Positions 18,072-27,126 of a stretch of 64,000 nucleotides of DNA are shown in pieces. The stretch is from Flavobacterium chilense. GTDB lineage: Bacteria > Bacteroidota > Bacteroidia > Flavobacteriales > Flavobacteriaceae. The position numbers were made by a program, and so were the translations under genes. Position 1 is the stretch's first letter; each line of letters begins with the position of its first letter. Location of the stretch: NCBI RefSeq assembly GCF_001602525.1, contig NZ_LSYT01000004.1, positions 186,001 to 250,000 on the forward strand, read 5' to 3'. The notes under the pieces were generated by a model that had not been told where the DNA came from, did not search any database, and saw only the letters and a list, made by a program, of their open reading frames with translations.

Positions 18072-18434
18072 TTATTTATTAAACTTCCCAAAATGCCATA
18101 AAACACCAGACGGATCGTGCAAAAAACACTCGCTTCCCCAATCAAAATGTTTCGTTGGAGTTAATTTCACTCCATATTTCTCCGTTAGATTGAGTTTCAA
18201 AAGTTCATTGTAATAATAATCTACATCTTCGACTTCCAGAAAAATCATTGTATTTTCGTTCCAGCTTTTATCGTAATAATCCTGAAGATAAAAGGCCAAA
18301 TCTCCTGTTTTAAAAACAGAAAACTTAGGATCTAAAACGCCTTCTTCAAAACCTAAATCCTGATAGAAACTTCTGGAGATTTCAAAATCTTTGGCTCCAA
18401 TAAACGGTCTGATTGATATTGCTTTATGTTTCAT
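18072..18434 (-). CDS. VOC (glyoxalase/bleomycin-resistance fold) protein
   Basis: 120 residues with two beta-alpha-beta-beta-beta repeats: ISIRPFIGAKDFEISRSFYQ, LGFE, LAFYLQDYY and, in the second half, MIFLEVEDVDYYYNELL, ECFLHDPSGVLWHFG. This is the standard single-chain VOC monomer that dimerises to bind a metal or ligand. Substrate unknown; drug binding or a dioxygenase role are equally possible. Confidence 0.85.
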   Translation of the reverse strand: MKHKAISIRPFIGAKDFEISRSFYQDLGFEEGVLDPKFSVFKTGDLAFYLQDYYDKSWNENTMIFLEVEDVDYYYNELLKLNLTEKYGVKLTPTKHFDWGSECFLHDPSGVLWHFGKFNK

Positions 18435-18481
18435 AATTCATGTCATAAAAATTAAAAATAGTATTATCAATAACTTTAACT

Positions 18482-19036
18482 TTAGAATACATCATAACTT
18501 TCTAAAACCTCAAAACCAAGTCCGCCTTTTTTTATATTAATTTTGACACTGTCTGCTGAACTAACTTTTTCTGTATCTCTAAATTTAAAGACAAGTTCTT
18601 TCTCAAAATCAAAATATTTAAATCTAACTAAAGGTTCTCTTTCACTTCGACTTCCTTTTGGTCCTGGCATTGAACTTTTTGCGATAATTTTTGCCTGATA
18701 ATTTTTAACAACTGGATTTGCCAAATAATAATTTGCAGCCATAAATAAATAGCAACAAATAAAACCCCAGGATCCTAAATTCTGTAGTAGTGTGATAAAA
18801 TTACCAGAAGTTGAATATATTTTTTTATAATGTTCATTACTAAAATAGAAACCAATAAAGCCAGTTCCTATTATAATAGAAATTGGTATGTATACTACAA
18901 TTAGAGTTTTCCTAAAAATTTCAATTTCAAAAACAGCCAAAATAAGACCAATCATAAAAACAGAGAAATAGAAAAATTTCCATTTCCATTCTTTTTTTAA
19001 TTCAGCGTTTTTTTGCACAGCTTTAACTTTCTTCAT
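18482..19036 (-). CDS. Membrane protein of unknown function
   Basis: 184 residues. A basic N-terminus is followed by three hydrophobic segments (FFYFSVFMIGLILAVFEI, TLIVVYIPISIIIGTGFIGF and LGSWGFICCYLFMAANYYL) and a soluble C-terminal domain of about 70 residues rich in charged beta strands (SRSEREPLVRFKYFDFEKEL). I do not recognise the family. The soluble part probably lies outside the membrane. It lies 68 bases downstream of the DUF2625 gene on the same strand. Confidence 0.65.
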   Translation of the reverse strand: MKKVKAVQKNAELKKEWKWKFFYFSVFMIGLILAVFEIEIFRKTLIVVYIPISIIIGTGFIGFYFSNEHYKKIYSTSGNFITLLQNLGSWGFICCYLFMAANYYLANPVVKNYQAKIIAKSSMPGPKGSRSEREPLVRFKYFDFEKELVFKFRDTEKVSSADSVKINIKKGGLGFEVLESYDVF

Positions 19037-19104
19037 AAAAACGATTCTGCTCCTACAAATATTTTCTAAATCTTTACTAGTTTATAAAATCTGTAAACAA
19101 AGTT

Positions 19105-19782
19105 TTATTGCTCAAAACCAAGTTGTTTTCGTAAATCTAAATTTAAGCTGTATTGTTCCTGAACCGGAATTATTTTTCGCGAATTTTTATTAATGTCACT
19201 GCCTTCAGCCGTCCAAAGAAACGGATAAAAATTAAAAACCTGATCAGCTTTTAATTTTGAAACTTCTTCTCTCCATCCGTTCCATCTGTTCCCTTCATAA
19301 AATTTATCCAGATCATTATCAAAGCAAAATCCTAAAAACTCAGAATAGGTAATATCAAGCTGTTCATACTCTAAATTGTCCGGTGAAAAATAATAGATTT
19401 TCCCAACATCATTTCCTAATCCGCCTCCATTTAAAAGGTAAAAACCACCAATAGCATCATCTGCAATTAATAAAAAAGGAGGAGTTTCGCCAAACTCTTC
19501 AAACGATTTTCCTTTGTTCCAATCTGGCAGTGAACGATCAAATTTTGGACTTCCTGAGCCCAGAATTCTGATCCAGCCATCATCAATTAAAAGTCCGCCG
19601 GTCATAAAAACTACTGCCCCCATTGTTGAGCGCGTTGTAACCTGAATTTTATACAATGCGTCTTTGGCCTTTACGGCATCGACTGGTAGAATTTCAACCT
19701 TATTTTTTGCTGTATTAATCCAATCTTCTACAATTGCCCAACCTGGATCTTTTTTATCAATTAGTTCTTCAACCTTTTTCAT
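19105..19782 (-). CDS. DUF2625 domain protein
   Basis: 225 residues from the ATG at 19782; a 13-codon extension to 19821 is possible but not needed. The motif run GAVVFMTGGLLIDDGWIRIL, GSGSPKFDRSLPDWN, LLIADDAIGGFYLLNGGGL and YSEFLGFCFDNDLDKFYEG matches DUF2625, a family of unknown function whose members resemble SMI1/KNR4-type small-domain proteins. Cytosolic. It lies between a membrane gene and the Kef-type antiporter, all on the minus strand. Confidence 0.8.
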   Translation of the reverse strand: MKKVEELIDKKDPGWAIVEDWINTAKNKVEILPVDAVKAKDALYKIQVTTRSTMGAVVFMTGGLLIDDGWIRILGSGSPKFDRSLPDWNKGKSFEEFGETPPFLLIADDAIGGFYLLNGGGLGNDVGKIYYFSPDNLEYEQLDITYSEFLGFCFDNDLDKFYEGNRWNGWREEVSKLKADQVFNFYPFLWTAEGSDINKNSRKIIPVQEQYSLNLDLRKQLGFEQ

Positions 19783-19874
19783 TTTATTCTGTCCAATTGT
19801 TACAAATTTTATAAATATCAATTACAATTACTAGAAAATTTCTTTTCATTTATAATGCTATAAATGTATTTATT

Positions 19875-22022
19875 CTAACCTTTCTTCAAAATATTCCCTA
19901 ACCCTCTTCCAATCTGCTCAATGGCTTCAAGACCTTTTGTTAATGGAGTTGCGGTAAAATCTTCGTAAGCATCCATCGAAGTTCCTTTACGGTCGTCTTG
20001 TGCATATACCAAAATGAGGTTATTGTCATTAAATGATTTTTCGAATTTTTGAGGTAATTTATCAAAGATTGACTGATACGAAACAGCACCTTTTCTGGCA
20101 AGATTAAAAACAATTAAGTCTGTTGTTTTAATTTCATCCGAAATAGATTCAAAATTGTCCCAATCCAAAATGCTTTTAAATCCAAGCTTGGCATTCAGTT
20201 TTAGATTATTTGCAATTTGCTGAATAGCCTGATGTGTTTTATATTCGGCATAAATGACAATCGGAATACTTAATTCTTGTGATAATCGACAGATTTTTTG
20301 CAATAATAAATGAAATCCAACTCCTCTTTCAGAAAAAGGCGGACAAATAAAAACCAGTCTCTTTTCTTCTATAAATGTTTTTTGAAACCTACAGATAAAC
20401 AAACTTTTACCAACATTGTTGATAATTGAATCTACATTTTCACCAAAAATTTTATCCAGAAAACCTGTTTTTCTCGGCCAGCCTACAATCACAATATCCG
20501 ACATGATTTCTTTAGAAGTTCTGGCAATTCCGCTCGCAGGATTATGATCAATTCTGGCGATCGTATTTATCTTCACCTCAGATGCTGATCCCTGAATAAC
20601 AAATTTATCGACTGCTTTTCTATATTTTAAAATATTTTTTTCGGCCTGATCGTTATTGGGTACAATCGTTAACAACGTTACAGGATTTGCAGATTTTTTA
20701 TCTTTTATTAAAAGTGCAAAGTCTAATAAACTGGCTGTTGCCGAAGTTTTAGCCAACGGAATCAAAATGTGCTCGTCCAGAATCTGATCACTGTTTGCTT
20801 CTTCATGCGAAACTTCTTCCTCGCAAATCGCGATTTTTTTAGCCGCTTTTTCAGTCGCAAACGAGGCTACAATACACGTAATCAAAATTAAGATAATGGT
20901 TCCGTTTAAGATATTTTCATCCAGAATCTGAGCTTTAAATCCAACCAGAATAACGGCAAGAGTTGCTGCAGCATGTGCACTGCTTAATCCGAAAATCAAT
21001 TGTCGTTCGGTTTTAGTATATTTAAAAACAATCTGAGTAAAAAAGGCTGCGATCCATTTTCCAAAAATAGCTACAACACTCAATGTTCCTGCTACAATTA
21101 ATGCTGTTGGCCCACTTAAAATGACACTAATGTCAACCAGCATTCCCACAGAAATCAGGAAAAACGGAATGAACAATGAATTTCCAATAAACTCAATTCG
21201 GTTCATCAATGCTGACGAATGCGGAATTAAAGGATTAAGTGCCAAACCGGCAACAAACGCTCCAATAATAGGCTCTACTCCTGCTACTTCGGCTAGAAAC
21301 GCTGCAAAGAAAACCACAGAGAGTACAAAAATATAATGGGCGTGTTTTTCGCTTTCCAGTTTTTTAAAGAACCATTTTGCAATTCTTGGAATCACGAGGA
21401 ACATAATAGCAGAAAAAATCGCCAGTGAAACACTTAATTTTATCCAAAAAGCCTGATTTAGGTTTCCCTGACTGCTTCCCATGATAACTGCCAGAATAAT
21501 CAAAACGGCTGTATCGGTCAATATTGTACCTCCAACTGTTATAGCAACCGCCTGATTTTTGGCAATGCCAAGCTTACTTACAATAGGATATGCCACCAAA
21601 GTGTGTGTAGCAAACATACTCGCGGTTAAAAAACTCGCATTAAAATCATATTTCAGTAAATAAAAACAAACAGGAAATCCTATAGAAAGTGGGAGAATAA
21701 AAGTAAAAAAACCAAATAATAAACTTTTATTGCGGTTGGCTTTAAACTCGTTCATGTCTAGTTCCAAGCCTGCAATAAACATAATATACAAAAGCCCTAT
21801 TGTAGAGAATAAATCAACGGCTGAATTTTTTGCCAGAATATTAAGTCCGTGAGGTCCAATGATCACACCAGAAATAATAAGCCCAATAATTCCAGGAATA
21901 TTAATTTTTTTAAGTAAAATAGGCGACAAGAGAATAATGAAAAGTATTAACGAAAAAATCAATACTGGATTGCTAAGCGGTAATTCGAATTCTTGTAAAA
22001 AATGCTTGAAAAATTCTATCAT
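19875..22022 (-). CDS. CPA2-type cation:proton antiporter (Kef/NapA-like) with C-terminal stress domain
   Basis: 715 residues. Residues 1-390 hold about 12 membrane helices with the antiporter hallmarks PGIIGLIISGVIIGPHGLN, MFIAGLELDMNEF and VGGTILTDTAVLIILAV. The rest (about 410-710) is cytosolic with a universal-stress-like alpha/beta fold (HILIPLAKTSATASLLDFAL; DIVIVGWPRK). The substrate is probably Na+ or K+ against H+. There is no KTN domain, unlike classical KefB. The 317-base gap upstream is shared with the divergent serine dehydratase gene. Confidence 0.9.
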   Translation of the reverse strand: MIEFFKHFLQEFELPLSNPVLIFSLILFIILLSPILLKKINIPGIIGLIISGVIIGPHGLNILAKNSAVDLFSTIGLLYIMFIAGLELDMNEFKANRNKSLLFGFFTFILPLSIGFPVCFYLLKYDFNASFLTASMFATHTLVAYPIVSKLGIAKNQAVAITVGGTILTDTAVLIILAVIMGSSQGNLNQAFWIKLSVSLAIFSAIMFLVIPRIAKWFFKKLESEKHAHYIFVLSVVFFAAFLAEVAGVEPIIGAFVAGLALNPLIPHSSALMNRIEFIGNSLFIPFFLISVGMLVDISVILSGPTALIVAGTLSVVAIFGKWIAAFFTQIVFKYTKTERQLIFGLSSAHAAATLAVILVGFKAQILDENILNGTIILILITCIVASFATEKAAKKIAICEEEVSHEEANSDQILDEHILIPLAKTSATASLLDFALLIKDKKSANPVTLLTIVPNNDQAEKNILKYRKAVDKFVIQGSASEVKINTIARIDHNPASGIARTSKEIMSDIVIVGWPRKTGFLDKIFGENVDSIINNVGKSLFICRFQKTFIEEKRLVFICPPFSERGVGFHLLLQKICRLSQELSIPIVIYAEYKTHQAIQQIANNLKLNAKLGFKSILDWDNFESISDEIKTTDLIVFNLARKGAVSYQSIFDKLPQKFEKSFNDNNLILVYAQDDRKGTSMDAYEDFTATPLTKGLEAIEQIGRGLGNILKKG

Positions 22023-22312
22023 AATGTAATTTTATCTTCTTAGTGGTATTTCAATTTTTCGTAAAAAGGCATCCAAATTAAAATGAAATGTAAGAAGTTA
22101 TTAATTTTCGGATTTATGCTAAAAACAATAAAACCGGATTCTTTAGTGATTGCTTCATTACAAAAATACCTAAAAAAAATGCGAACTCTGAACGAAAACT
22201 GCATATTAAGCAATTAAATTTGTTTCGTTATCAAATTACTAAAATTTAATATTTATTTTAACAAAACTGCAACATTTACAAACGAAAATAAATGTTCATT
22301 GCATTATTCAAT

Positions 22313-22320
22313 TATCTTTG
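22313..22320 (+). promoter_or_regulatory. -7 element for the L-serine dehydratase gene
   Basis: TATCTTTG is a perfect TAnnTTTG match ending 19 bases before the ATG at 22340. A clear TTG at the right -33 distance is not visible. The rest of the gap (22023-22339) shows nothing else I can support. Confidence 0.55.
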
Positions 22321-22339
22321 TCTTAATAAATATTGCACA

Positions 22340-23767
22340 ATGGAAGAATGTATCTCTGTTTTTGATATGCTTAAAATTGGCGTTGGTCCCTCAAGTTCGC
22401 ATACTTTAGGGCCCTGGAGAGCCGCAGAACGTTTTTTAGAAGAGTTAAAAAACGAATCAATTTTAGACCAAATTAAACGTGTAAAAGTCGATTTATACGG
22501 ATCACTTTCCTTAACTGGTAAAGGTCATGCTACCGATCTATCTGTAATGTTAGGTTTAAGCGGACAGGATCCTGAATATATTCCGGTCGAAAATATTGCC
22601 GGAATTATCAAAAATATCGAAGATAAAAACGAAATCAATTTGGCAAACCAATACCATATTCCTTTTTATTTTCTTCAGGATATTGTATTCAATAAAGAGT
22701 TTCTTCCTTTTCATGCCAACGGATTAAAATTCACGGCATACAAAAATGACGATTCTGAATATGAATCTACTTTTTACTCCATTGGAGGAGGCTTCGTGGT
22801 TAAAGAAGAACGGGAAAATGCCAAAATCAAAGAGGTGATAAAATGTGCGTTTCCGTTTCCGATTCAAAATGCGGTTGAACTTTTAAACTATACCGTTTCA
22901 GAAAACAAATCGATCTCTGAGATTGTTTATGAAAACGAAAAATCAATGCGTTCAGAAGCTGAAATTCACTCTGAATTGATGCGTATCTGGAATACGATGT
23001 TAGAATGTATGTACATTGGCTGTCATTCTGAAGGCATTCTTCCGGGCGGATTAAACGTACGCAGAAGGGCTTTTGATATGCACCAAAACTTAATAGGTTT
23101 ATCGAATTATACAGATCCGCAAAGCTGGCTGGAAGAAATCAGAAAAACCGAAGTTAAATTTCGTCAGATCCTTAAATGGGTAAGTTGTTTTGCACTTGCC
23201 GTAAACGAAGTAAATGCGTCTCTGGGACGTGTTGTTACAGCGCCAACAAACGGAAGTGCAGGAGTTATCCCGGCAGTTTTAATGTATTATCTGGTGATTG
23301 AAAACCATAATGCAGGCGAAAAAGAAATCAAGCAATTCCTGATGGTTGCCGGAGAAATTGGAAGTATCTTTAAAAAAGGTTCTACGATTTCTGCTGCAAT
23401 GGGCGGATGTCAGGCCGAAATTGGCGTTTCGTCATCAATGGCTGCTGCAGCGCTTTGCGAACTAATGGGCGGAACTCCTGCTCAGGTTTTAATGGCTGCC
23501 GAAATCGCTATGGAACATCACTTAGGTTTAACCTGTGACCCGATTGGAGGTTTGGTACAGATTCCGTGTATTGAAAGAAATACAATGGGTGCTATAAAAG
23601 CCATAAATGCTGCCGAATTAGCGCTTGAAACTGATTCCAAAAATGCCAAAGTTCCTTTAGACAAGGTTATCAATACGATGTGGCAAACTGCAAAAGACAT
23701 GAATTCTAAATACAAGGAAACTTCTGAAGGAGGATTGGCAATTGCAGTAAACATGGCGGATTGCTAA
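22340..23767 (+). CDS. sdaA: L-serine ammonia-lyase, iron-sulfur-dependent, single chain
   Basis: 475 residues from the ATG at 22340; an ATG-type extension to 22292 would run back over the promoter. It converts L-serine to pyruvate and ammonia. The beta domain starts [20 protein letters not shown], the junction has [19 protein letters not shown], and the alpha domain carries [18 protein letters not shown] and [18 protein letters not shown] with the cluster cysteines. Both halves are in one chain, as in E. coli SdaA. An inverted repeat follows the stop. Confidence 0.93.
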   Translation: MEECISVFDMLKIGVGPSSSHTLGPWRAAERFLEELKNESILDQIKRVKVDLYGSLSLTGKGHATDLSVMLGLSGQDPEYIPVENIAGIIKNIEDKNEINLANQYHIPFYFLQDIVFNKEFLPFHANGLKFTAYKNDDSEYESTFYSIGGGFVVKEERENAKIKEVIKCAFPFPIQNAVELLNYTVSENKSISEIVYENEKSMRSEAEIHSELMRIWNTMLECMYIGCHSEGILPGGLNVRRRAFDMHQNLIGLSNYTDPQSWLEEIRKTEVKFRQILKWVSCFALAVNEVNASLGRVVTAPTNGSAGVIPAVLMYYLVIENHNAGEKEIKQFLMVAGEIGSIFKKGSTISAAMGGCQAEIGVSSSMAAAALCELMGGTPAQVLMAAEIAMEHHLGLTCDPIGGLVQIPCIERNTMGAIKAINAAELALETDSKNAKVPLDKVINTMWQTAKDMNSKYKETSEGGLAIAVNMADC

Positions 23768-23772
23768 AAAAA

Positions 23773-23850
23773 GTTTGCCACGAATTTTCACGAATTAAAA
23801 TTTAACCTTTGCTTTACGCATATAAAAATTAGCGGAAATTCGTGGCAAAC
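23773..23850 (+). repeat. Inverted repeat GTTTGCCACGAATTT
   Basis: A 15-base perfect inverted repeat (23773-23787 with 23836-23850). The wording (TGCCACGAATT) recurs in intergenic regions of this window, such as 46996-47025. No poly-T follows, so a pure terminator role is uncertain. Confidence 0.7.
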
Positions 23851-23866
23851 AAAAAAAATCAACTGA

Positions 23867-25063
23867 ATGAAAAAATACCAATTTATAGCAGCATTCTTTT
23901 TATGCTCTGTTTTACTACATGCTCAGGAACGTTATTTCATTAATTCAGATACTCGCTTATATACTTCGGCAAATGCTTTTGATTTTTTAGGTTATTTTAA
24001 ATATGGTGCCGAAATTCAGTTATTATCTGAAAGTAAAAACGGATGGTATAAAGTAAAAGCCGATAATTTATCTGAAGGTTATATCCCTGAAAAATATGTT
24101 GCCACCCGCCTGAATGCTAAAGATGTAAAAACCAAAGACCCCGAAAATCCAATATTAGACGGGGGAGATAATTACTACGGCGGAAACCATCTTTTTGTTT
24201 TAGTAGCCGGTTTAAAAGCCAGGGCATTACCCGATAAAAATTCAAAAATCAGAGAAATTTTATTTGCAGGAGATCCTGTAGCCATTAATTATTTACCTAA
24301 AAACCAGGAAGACTGGGTAAATATAAGCGGTCAGTTTAGTGATGAATATGCCCGATTTACACTCAGAAAATTTGTTGGCAAAAGACCTGATTTTAATTCT
24401 TTACTAAAAGACTTTGACAAGCTCGATGTTAGCAATATTACAGAACGCAAAACCATTGGCGAAAGACTTGTAGAACTAGCCTGGAATAGCGAGAAAGAAA
24501 CTTTGGCTCCGGCTTATAAAAGATATTACGAAGTTGTAAAACAAATAAATGATCCTAAACTTCTTTCTGATACAGAACTAAATATGGCTGTAGCCAAAGG
24601 ATTAGCCAAACATAAAAGCCCTGAAGAAGTTCTTGCCTTTGTTAAAAAATCTGAATTTGTTTTGAAAGGAGTAAGAACAAAATCCTGGTATTTTTCTCAA
24701 AAAGAGCTGATAAAAACATTTGGAAAGCCTCCAAAAAAGGCAAATGTAAGCGATGAATGCGGGATTTATTTAAGTGAGCTTTTTTATTATTATCCGGATT
24801 TAGAAGCATCTGTAGATGAACAAAAAAATCAGGCAGAAATAACGAAAGTTTTCATTAACGAAAACAATAAACTGATCTTAAACCCAAACGCAATATTAGA
24901 TCATACCGTATCTGAAAAAGCATTTATCGAAAAATACGGGACTTATATCGATGCTTCGATAAAGGCGCCGCATATATATTCTATTCTTTTGGAAGACAGT
25001 CAATTCAGAGTCGAATTCAAAGACGGAAAACTTTTTTCTATCGAAATATTCTTCTATTGCTGA
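23867..25063 (+). CDS. Secreted SH3-domain protein
   Basis: 398 residues with a signal peptide (MKKYQFIAAFFLCSVLLHAQ). Two bacterial SH3-type domains: about residues 21-78 (LYTSANAFDFLGYFKYGAEI, NGWYKVKADNLSEGYIPEKY) and 104-165 (LKARALPDKNSKIREILFAG, WVNI). A helical region and a C-terminal beta domain of unknown type follow. SH3b domains usually bind cell-wall or peptide ligands, so a periplasmic or outer-membrane adaptor is likely. The gene sits alone between sdaA and panB. Confidence 0.75.
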   Translation: MKKYQFIAAFFLCSVLLHAQERYFINSDTRLYTSANAFDFLGYFKYGAEIQLLSESKNGWYKVKADNLSEGYIPEKYVATRLNAKDVKTKDPENPILDGGDNYYGGNHLFVLVAGLKARALPDKNSKIREILFAGDPVAINYLPKNQEDWVNISGQFSDEYARFTLRKFVGKRPDFNSLLKDFDKLDVSNITERKTIGERLVELAWNSEKETLAPAYKRYYEVVKQINDPKLLSDTELNMAVAKGLAKHKSPEEVLAFVKKSEFVLKGVRTKSWYFSQKELIKTFGKPPKKANVSDECGIYLSELFYYYPDLEASVDEQKNQAEITKVFINENNKLILNPNAILDHTVSEKAFIEKYGTYIDASIKAPHIYSILLEDSQFRVEFKDGKLFSIEIFFYC

Positions 25064-25112
25064 TTCCAATCTATAATTATTCAATACTTTTACACCTTCA
25101 AAAAAAAACAAA

Positions 25113-25931
25113 ATGTCAGTAGCAAAAAAAGATTATAAAAGAATCACAACAAAGTCATTAATCGAAATGAAAAGCAACGGAGAAAAAATCTCTATGTTAA
25201 CTGCTTACGATTTTACAATGGCTAAAATTGTCGATACCGCAGGAGTCGATGTGATTTTAGTGGGCGATTCAGCATCAAATGTTATGGCAGGTCACGAAAC
25301 GACATTGCCAATTACTTTAGATCAAATGATTTATCACGCTTCATCTGTAGTTCGTGCTGTCGAAAGAGCTTTGGTTGTGGTAGATTTGCCTTTTGGAAGT
25401 TACCAGTCTGACCCAAAAGAAGCTTTGCGTTCTGCAATCAGAATCATGAAAGAAAGCGGCGGACACGCTGTAAAACTTGAAGGAGGAAAAGAAATTAAAG
25501 AATCAATCAAAAAAATATTAAATGCAGGAATCCCGGTTATGGGACACTTGGGTTTAACACCGCAATCTATCTATAAATTTGGAACTTACAGCGTTCGTGC
25601 CAAAGAAGATCAGGAAGCCGAAAAACTAATCGAAGATGCAAAACTACTTGAAAAAGTAGGCTGTTTTGCCGTTGTTTTAGAAAAAATCCCTGCTGATCTT
25701 GCCAAAAAAGTAGCTGACAGTATCTCAATCCCGGTTATCGGAATTGGTGCCGGAGGCGGCGTAGACGGACAGGTTTTAGTGATTCATGATATGTTAGGAA
25801 TGAATAATGAATTCAGCCCGCGTTTCTTACGTCGTTACTTAAATCTGTACGAAGAAATGACAAAAGCAATTGGTCAATATGCTGCTGATGTTAAATCTAG
25901 TGATTTTCCAAATGCTGGTGAACAATACTAG
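25113..25931 (+). CDS. panB: 3-methyl-2-oxobutanoate hydroxymethyltransferase
   Basis: 272 residues, the usual length. It makes ketopantoate from 2-oxoisovalerate and methylenetetrahydrofolate, the first step of pantothenate and CoA synthesis. Motifs: [40 protein letters not shown], where the Asp binds the metal, [20 protein letters not shown] and [20 protein letters not shown]. The cytosolic barrel is complete. The neighbouring four-helix-bundle gene is not a pathway partner. Confidence 0.97.
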   Translation: MSVAKKDYKRITTKSLIEMKSNGEKISMLTAYDFTMAKIVDTAGVDVILVGDSASNVMAGHETTLPITLDQMIYHASSVVRAVERALVVVDLPFGSYQSDPKEALRSAIRIMKESGGHAVKLEGGKEIKESIKKILNAGIPVMGHLGLTPQSIYKFGTYSVRAKEDQEAEKLIEDAKLLEKVGCFAVVLEKIPADLAKKVADSISIPVIGIGAGGGVDGQVLVIHDMLGMNNEFSPRFLRRYLNLYEEMTKAIGQYAADVKSSDFPNAGEQY

Positions 25932-25934
25932 ATA

Positions 25935-26389
25935 GATTTTTCGATTGTTGGATTTTTCGATTGCCGGAAGCAACTAGCTAAATAAATTAAAAATTATAAT
26001 GCACAGATTTAAAGATTTGGAAATTTGGAAATCAAGTAGAAAATTCTGCTCTGAAATTTATAACATTACATCCAATTTCCCCGAATCAGAAAAATTCGGT
26101 TTAACCAATCAACTTCGTCGTGCTTCTGTGTCTGTACCTTCAAATATAGCAGAAGGATGTTCACGAAGCAGTAACAAAGATTTTTCAAGGTTTCTTGAAA
26201 TTGCAATTGGTTCTATTTTTGAAATTGAAACTCAACTATTAATCTCTTTTGATTTAGGTTATATAAATCAGATCAAACTAGATGAATTGTGCTTTAATCT
26301 CGATAGAATTGTAAAAATGACATCAAAATTTAGATCTACTTTAACTTAAGTTTAGTCCAACAATCTAAAAATCCAATAATCTAAAAATC
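25935..26389 (+). repeat. 33-base inverted repeats framing the four-helix-bundle gene
   Basis: GATTTTTCGATTGTTGGATT (start of a 33-base arm at 25935-25967) recurs in reverse complement at 26357-26389 with about five differences. Each arm is a near-direct duplication of a GATTTTTnGATTG word. The single gene at 25999-26349 lies exactly between the arms, as in a cassette. Confidence 0.75.
25999..26349 (+). CDS. Four-helix bundle protein (S23/23S rRNA intervening-sequence family)
   Basis: 116 residues: FKDLEIWKSSRKFCSEIYNI, FPESEKFGLTNQLRRASVSV, PSNIAEGCSRSSNKDFSRFL and a C-terminal helix pair. This is the full family consensus. Such proteins are encoded in intervening sequences of 23S rRNA genes or free in genomes, and form pentamers; relatives act as the Avd accessory protein in diversity-generating retroelements. 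No reverse transcriptase or template repeat is visible here. It is framed by inverted repeats, which suggests arrival as a unit. Confidence 0.9.
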   Translation: MHRFKDLEIWKSSRKFCSEIYNITSNFPESEKFGLTNQLRRASVSVPSNIAEGCSRSSNKDFSRFLEIAIGSIFEIETQLLISFDLGYINQIKLDELCFNLDRIVKMTSKFRSTLT

Positions 26390-26393
26390 GATT

Positions 26394-27083
26394 TTGAAAA
26401 TACTTTCTAACAAAAACAATCTCCAGATATTACACGAAGACAATCACATCATTGTGGTTAATAAACGTGTTGGTGATATTGTACAAGGTGATAAAACAGG
26501 TGACAAACCATTATCAGATATTGTAAAGGAATATATTAAAGACAAATACAATAAACCTGGTGACGTATTTCTGGGGGTGATTCATCGTTTAGACAGACCT
26601 ACAACCGGAATTGTAGTTTTTGCAAGAACCAGTAAAGCGTTAACCAGAATGAACGAAATGTTCAGTAATCGTGAAACGCAGAAAACCTATTGGGCAGTGG
26701 TAAAAAATAAACCTTCCGAAACATCTGCCAAATTAGTTCATTACTTAAAAAGAAACGAAAAGAACAATACTTCGAAAGCGCATTTAAAAGAAGTTCCTGA
26801 TAGCAAACTGGCAAGTCTGGATTATAAGATCATTAAAGAACTTCAAAATTACACCGCACTCGAAATCAATTTACATACGGGTCGCCATCATCAAATTCGT
26901 GCACAGTTGGCAGCAATTGGCTCTCCAATAAAAGGCGATCTAAAATATGGTTTTGACCGAAGTAATCCTGATGGCGGAATTCATCTTCATGCCCGAAAAT
27001 TAGTTTTCATTCATCCTGTTTCCAAAGAGAACATTACAATCATAGCACCAACTCCGGACGAAACCATCTGGAACGCCATTTGA
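26394..27083 (+). CDS. RluA family pseudouridine synthase
   Basis: 229 residues from a TTG start placed five bases after the repeat arm. Catalytic motif HRLDRPTTGIVVFART (Asp nucleophile), then NLHTGRHHQIRAQLAAIG and GIHLHARKLVFIHP. There is no S4 domain in front, so it is the short type that acts on a defined 23S rRNA or tRNA uridine. The strand NHIIVVNKRVGDIVQG begins the catalytic fold. The target position cannot be assigned from sequence alone. Confidence 0.9.
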   Translation: MKILSNKNNLQILHEDNHIIVVNKRVGDIVQGDKTGDKPLSDIVKEYIKDKYNKPGDVFLGVIHRLDRPTTGIVVFARTSKALTRMNEMFSNRETQKTYWAVVKNKPSETSAKLVHYLKRNEKNNTSKAHLKEVPDSKLASLDYKIIKELQNYTALEINLHTGRHHQIRAQLAAIGSPIKGDLKYGFDRSNPDGGIHLHARKLVFIHPVSKENITIIAPTPDETIWNAI

Positions 27084-27126
27084 TTTTATGATTAAATTGT
27101 TAATTTTTTAATTTTTATCGATTAAC

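Noticed and set aside
25999..26349. Diversity-generating retroelement (Avd-type protein)
   Set aside because: No reverse transcriptase, template repeat or variable repeat is visible within several kilobases.
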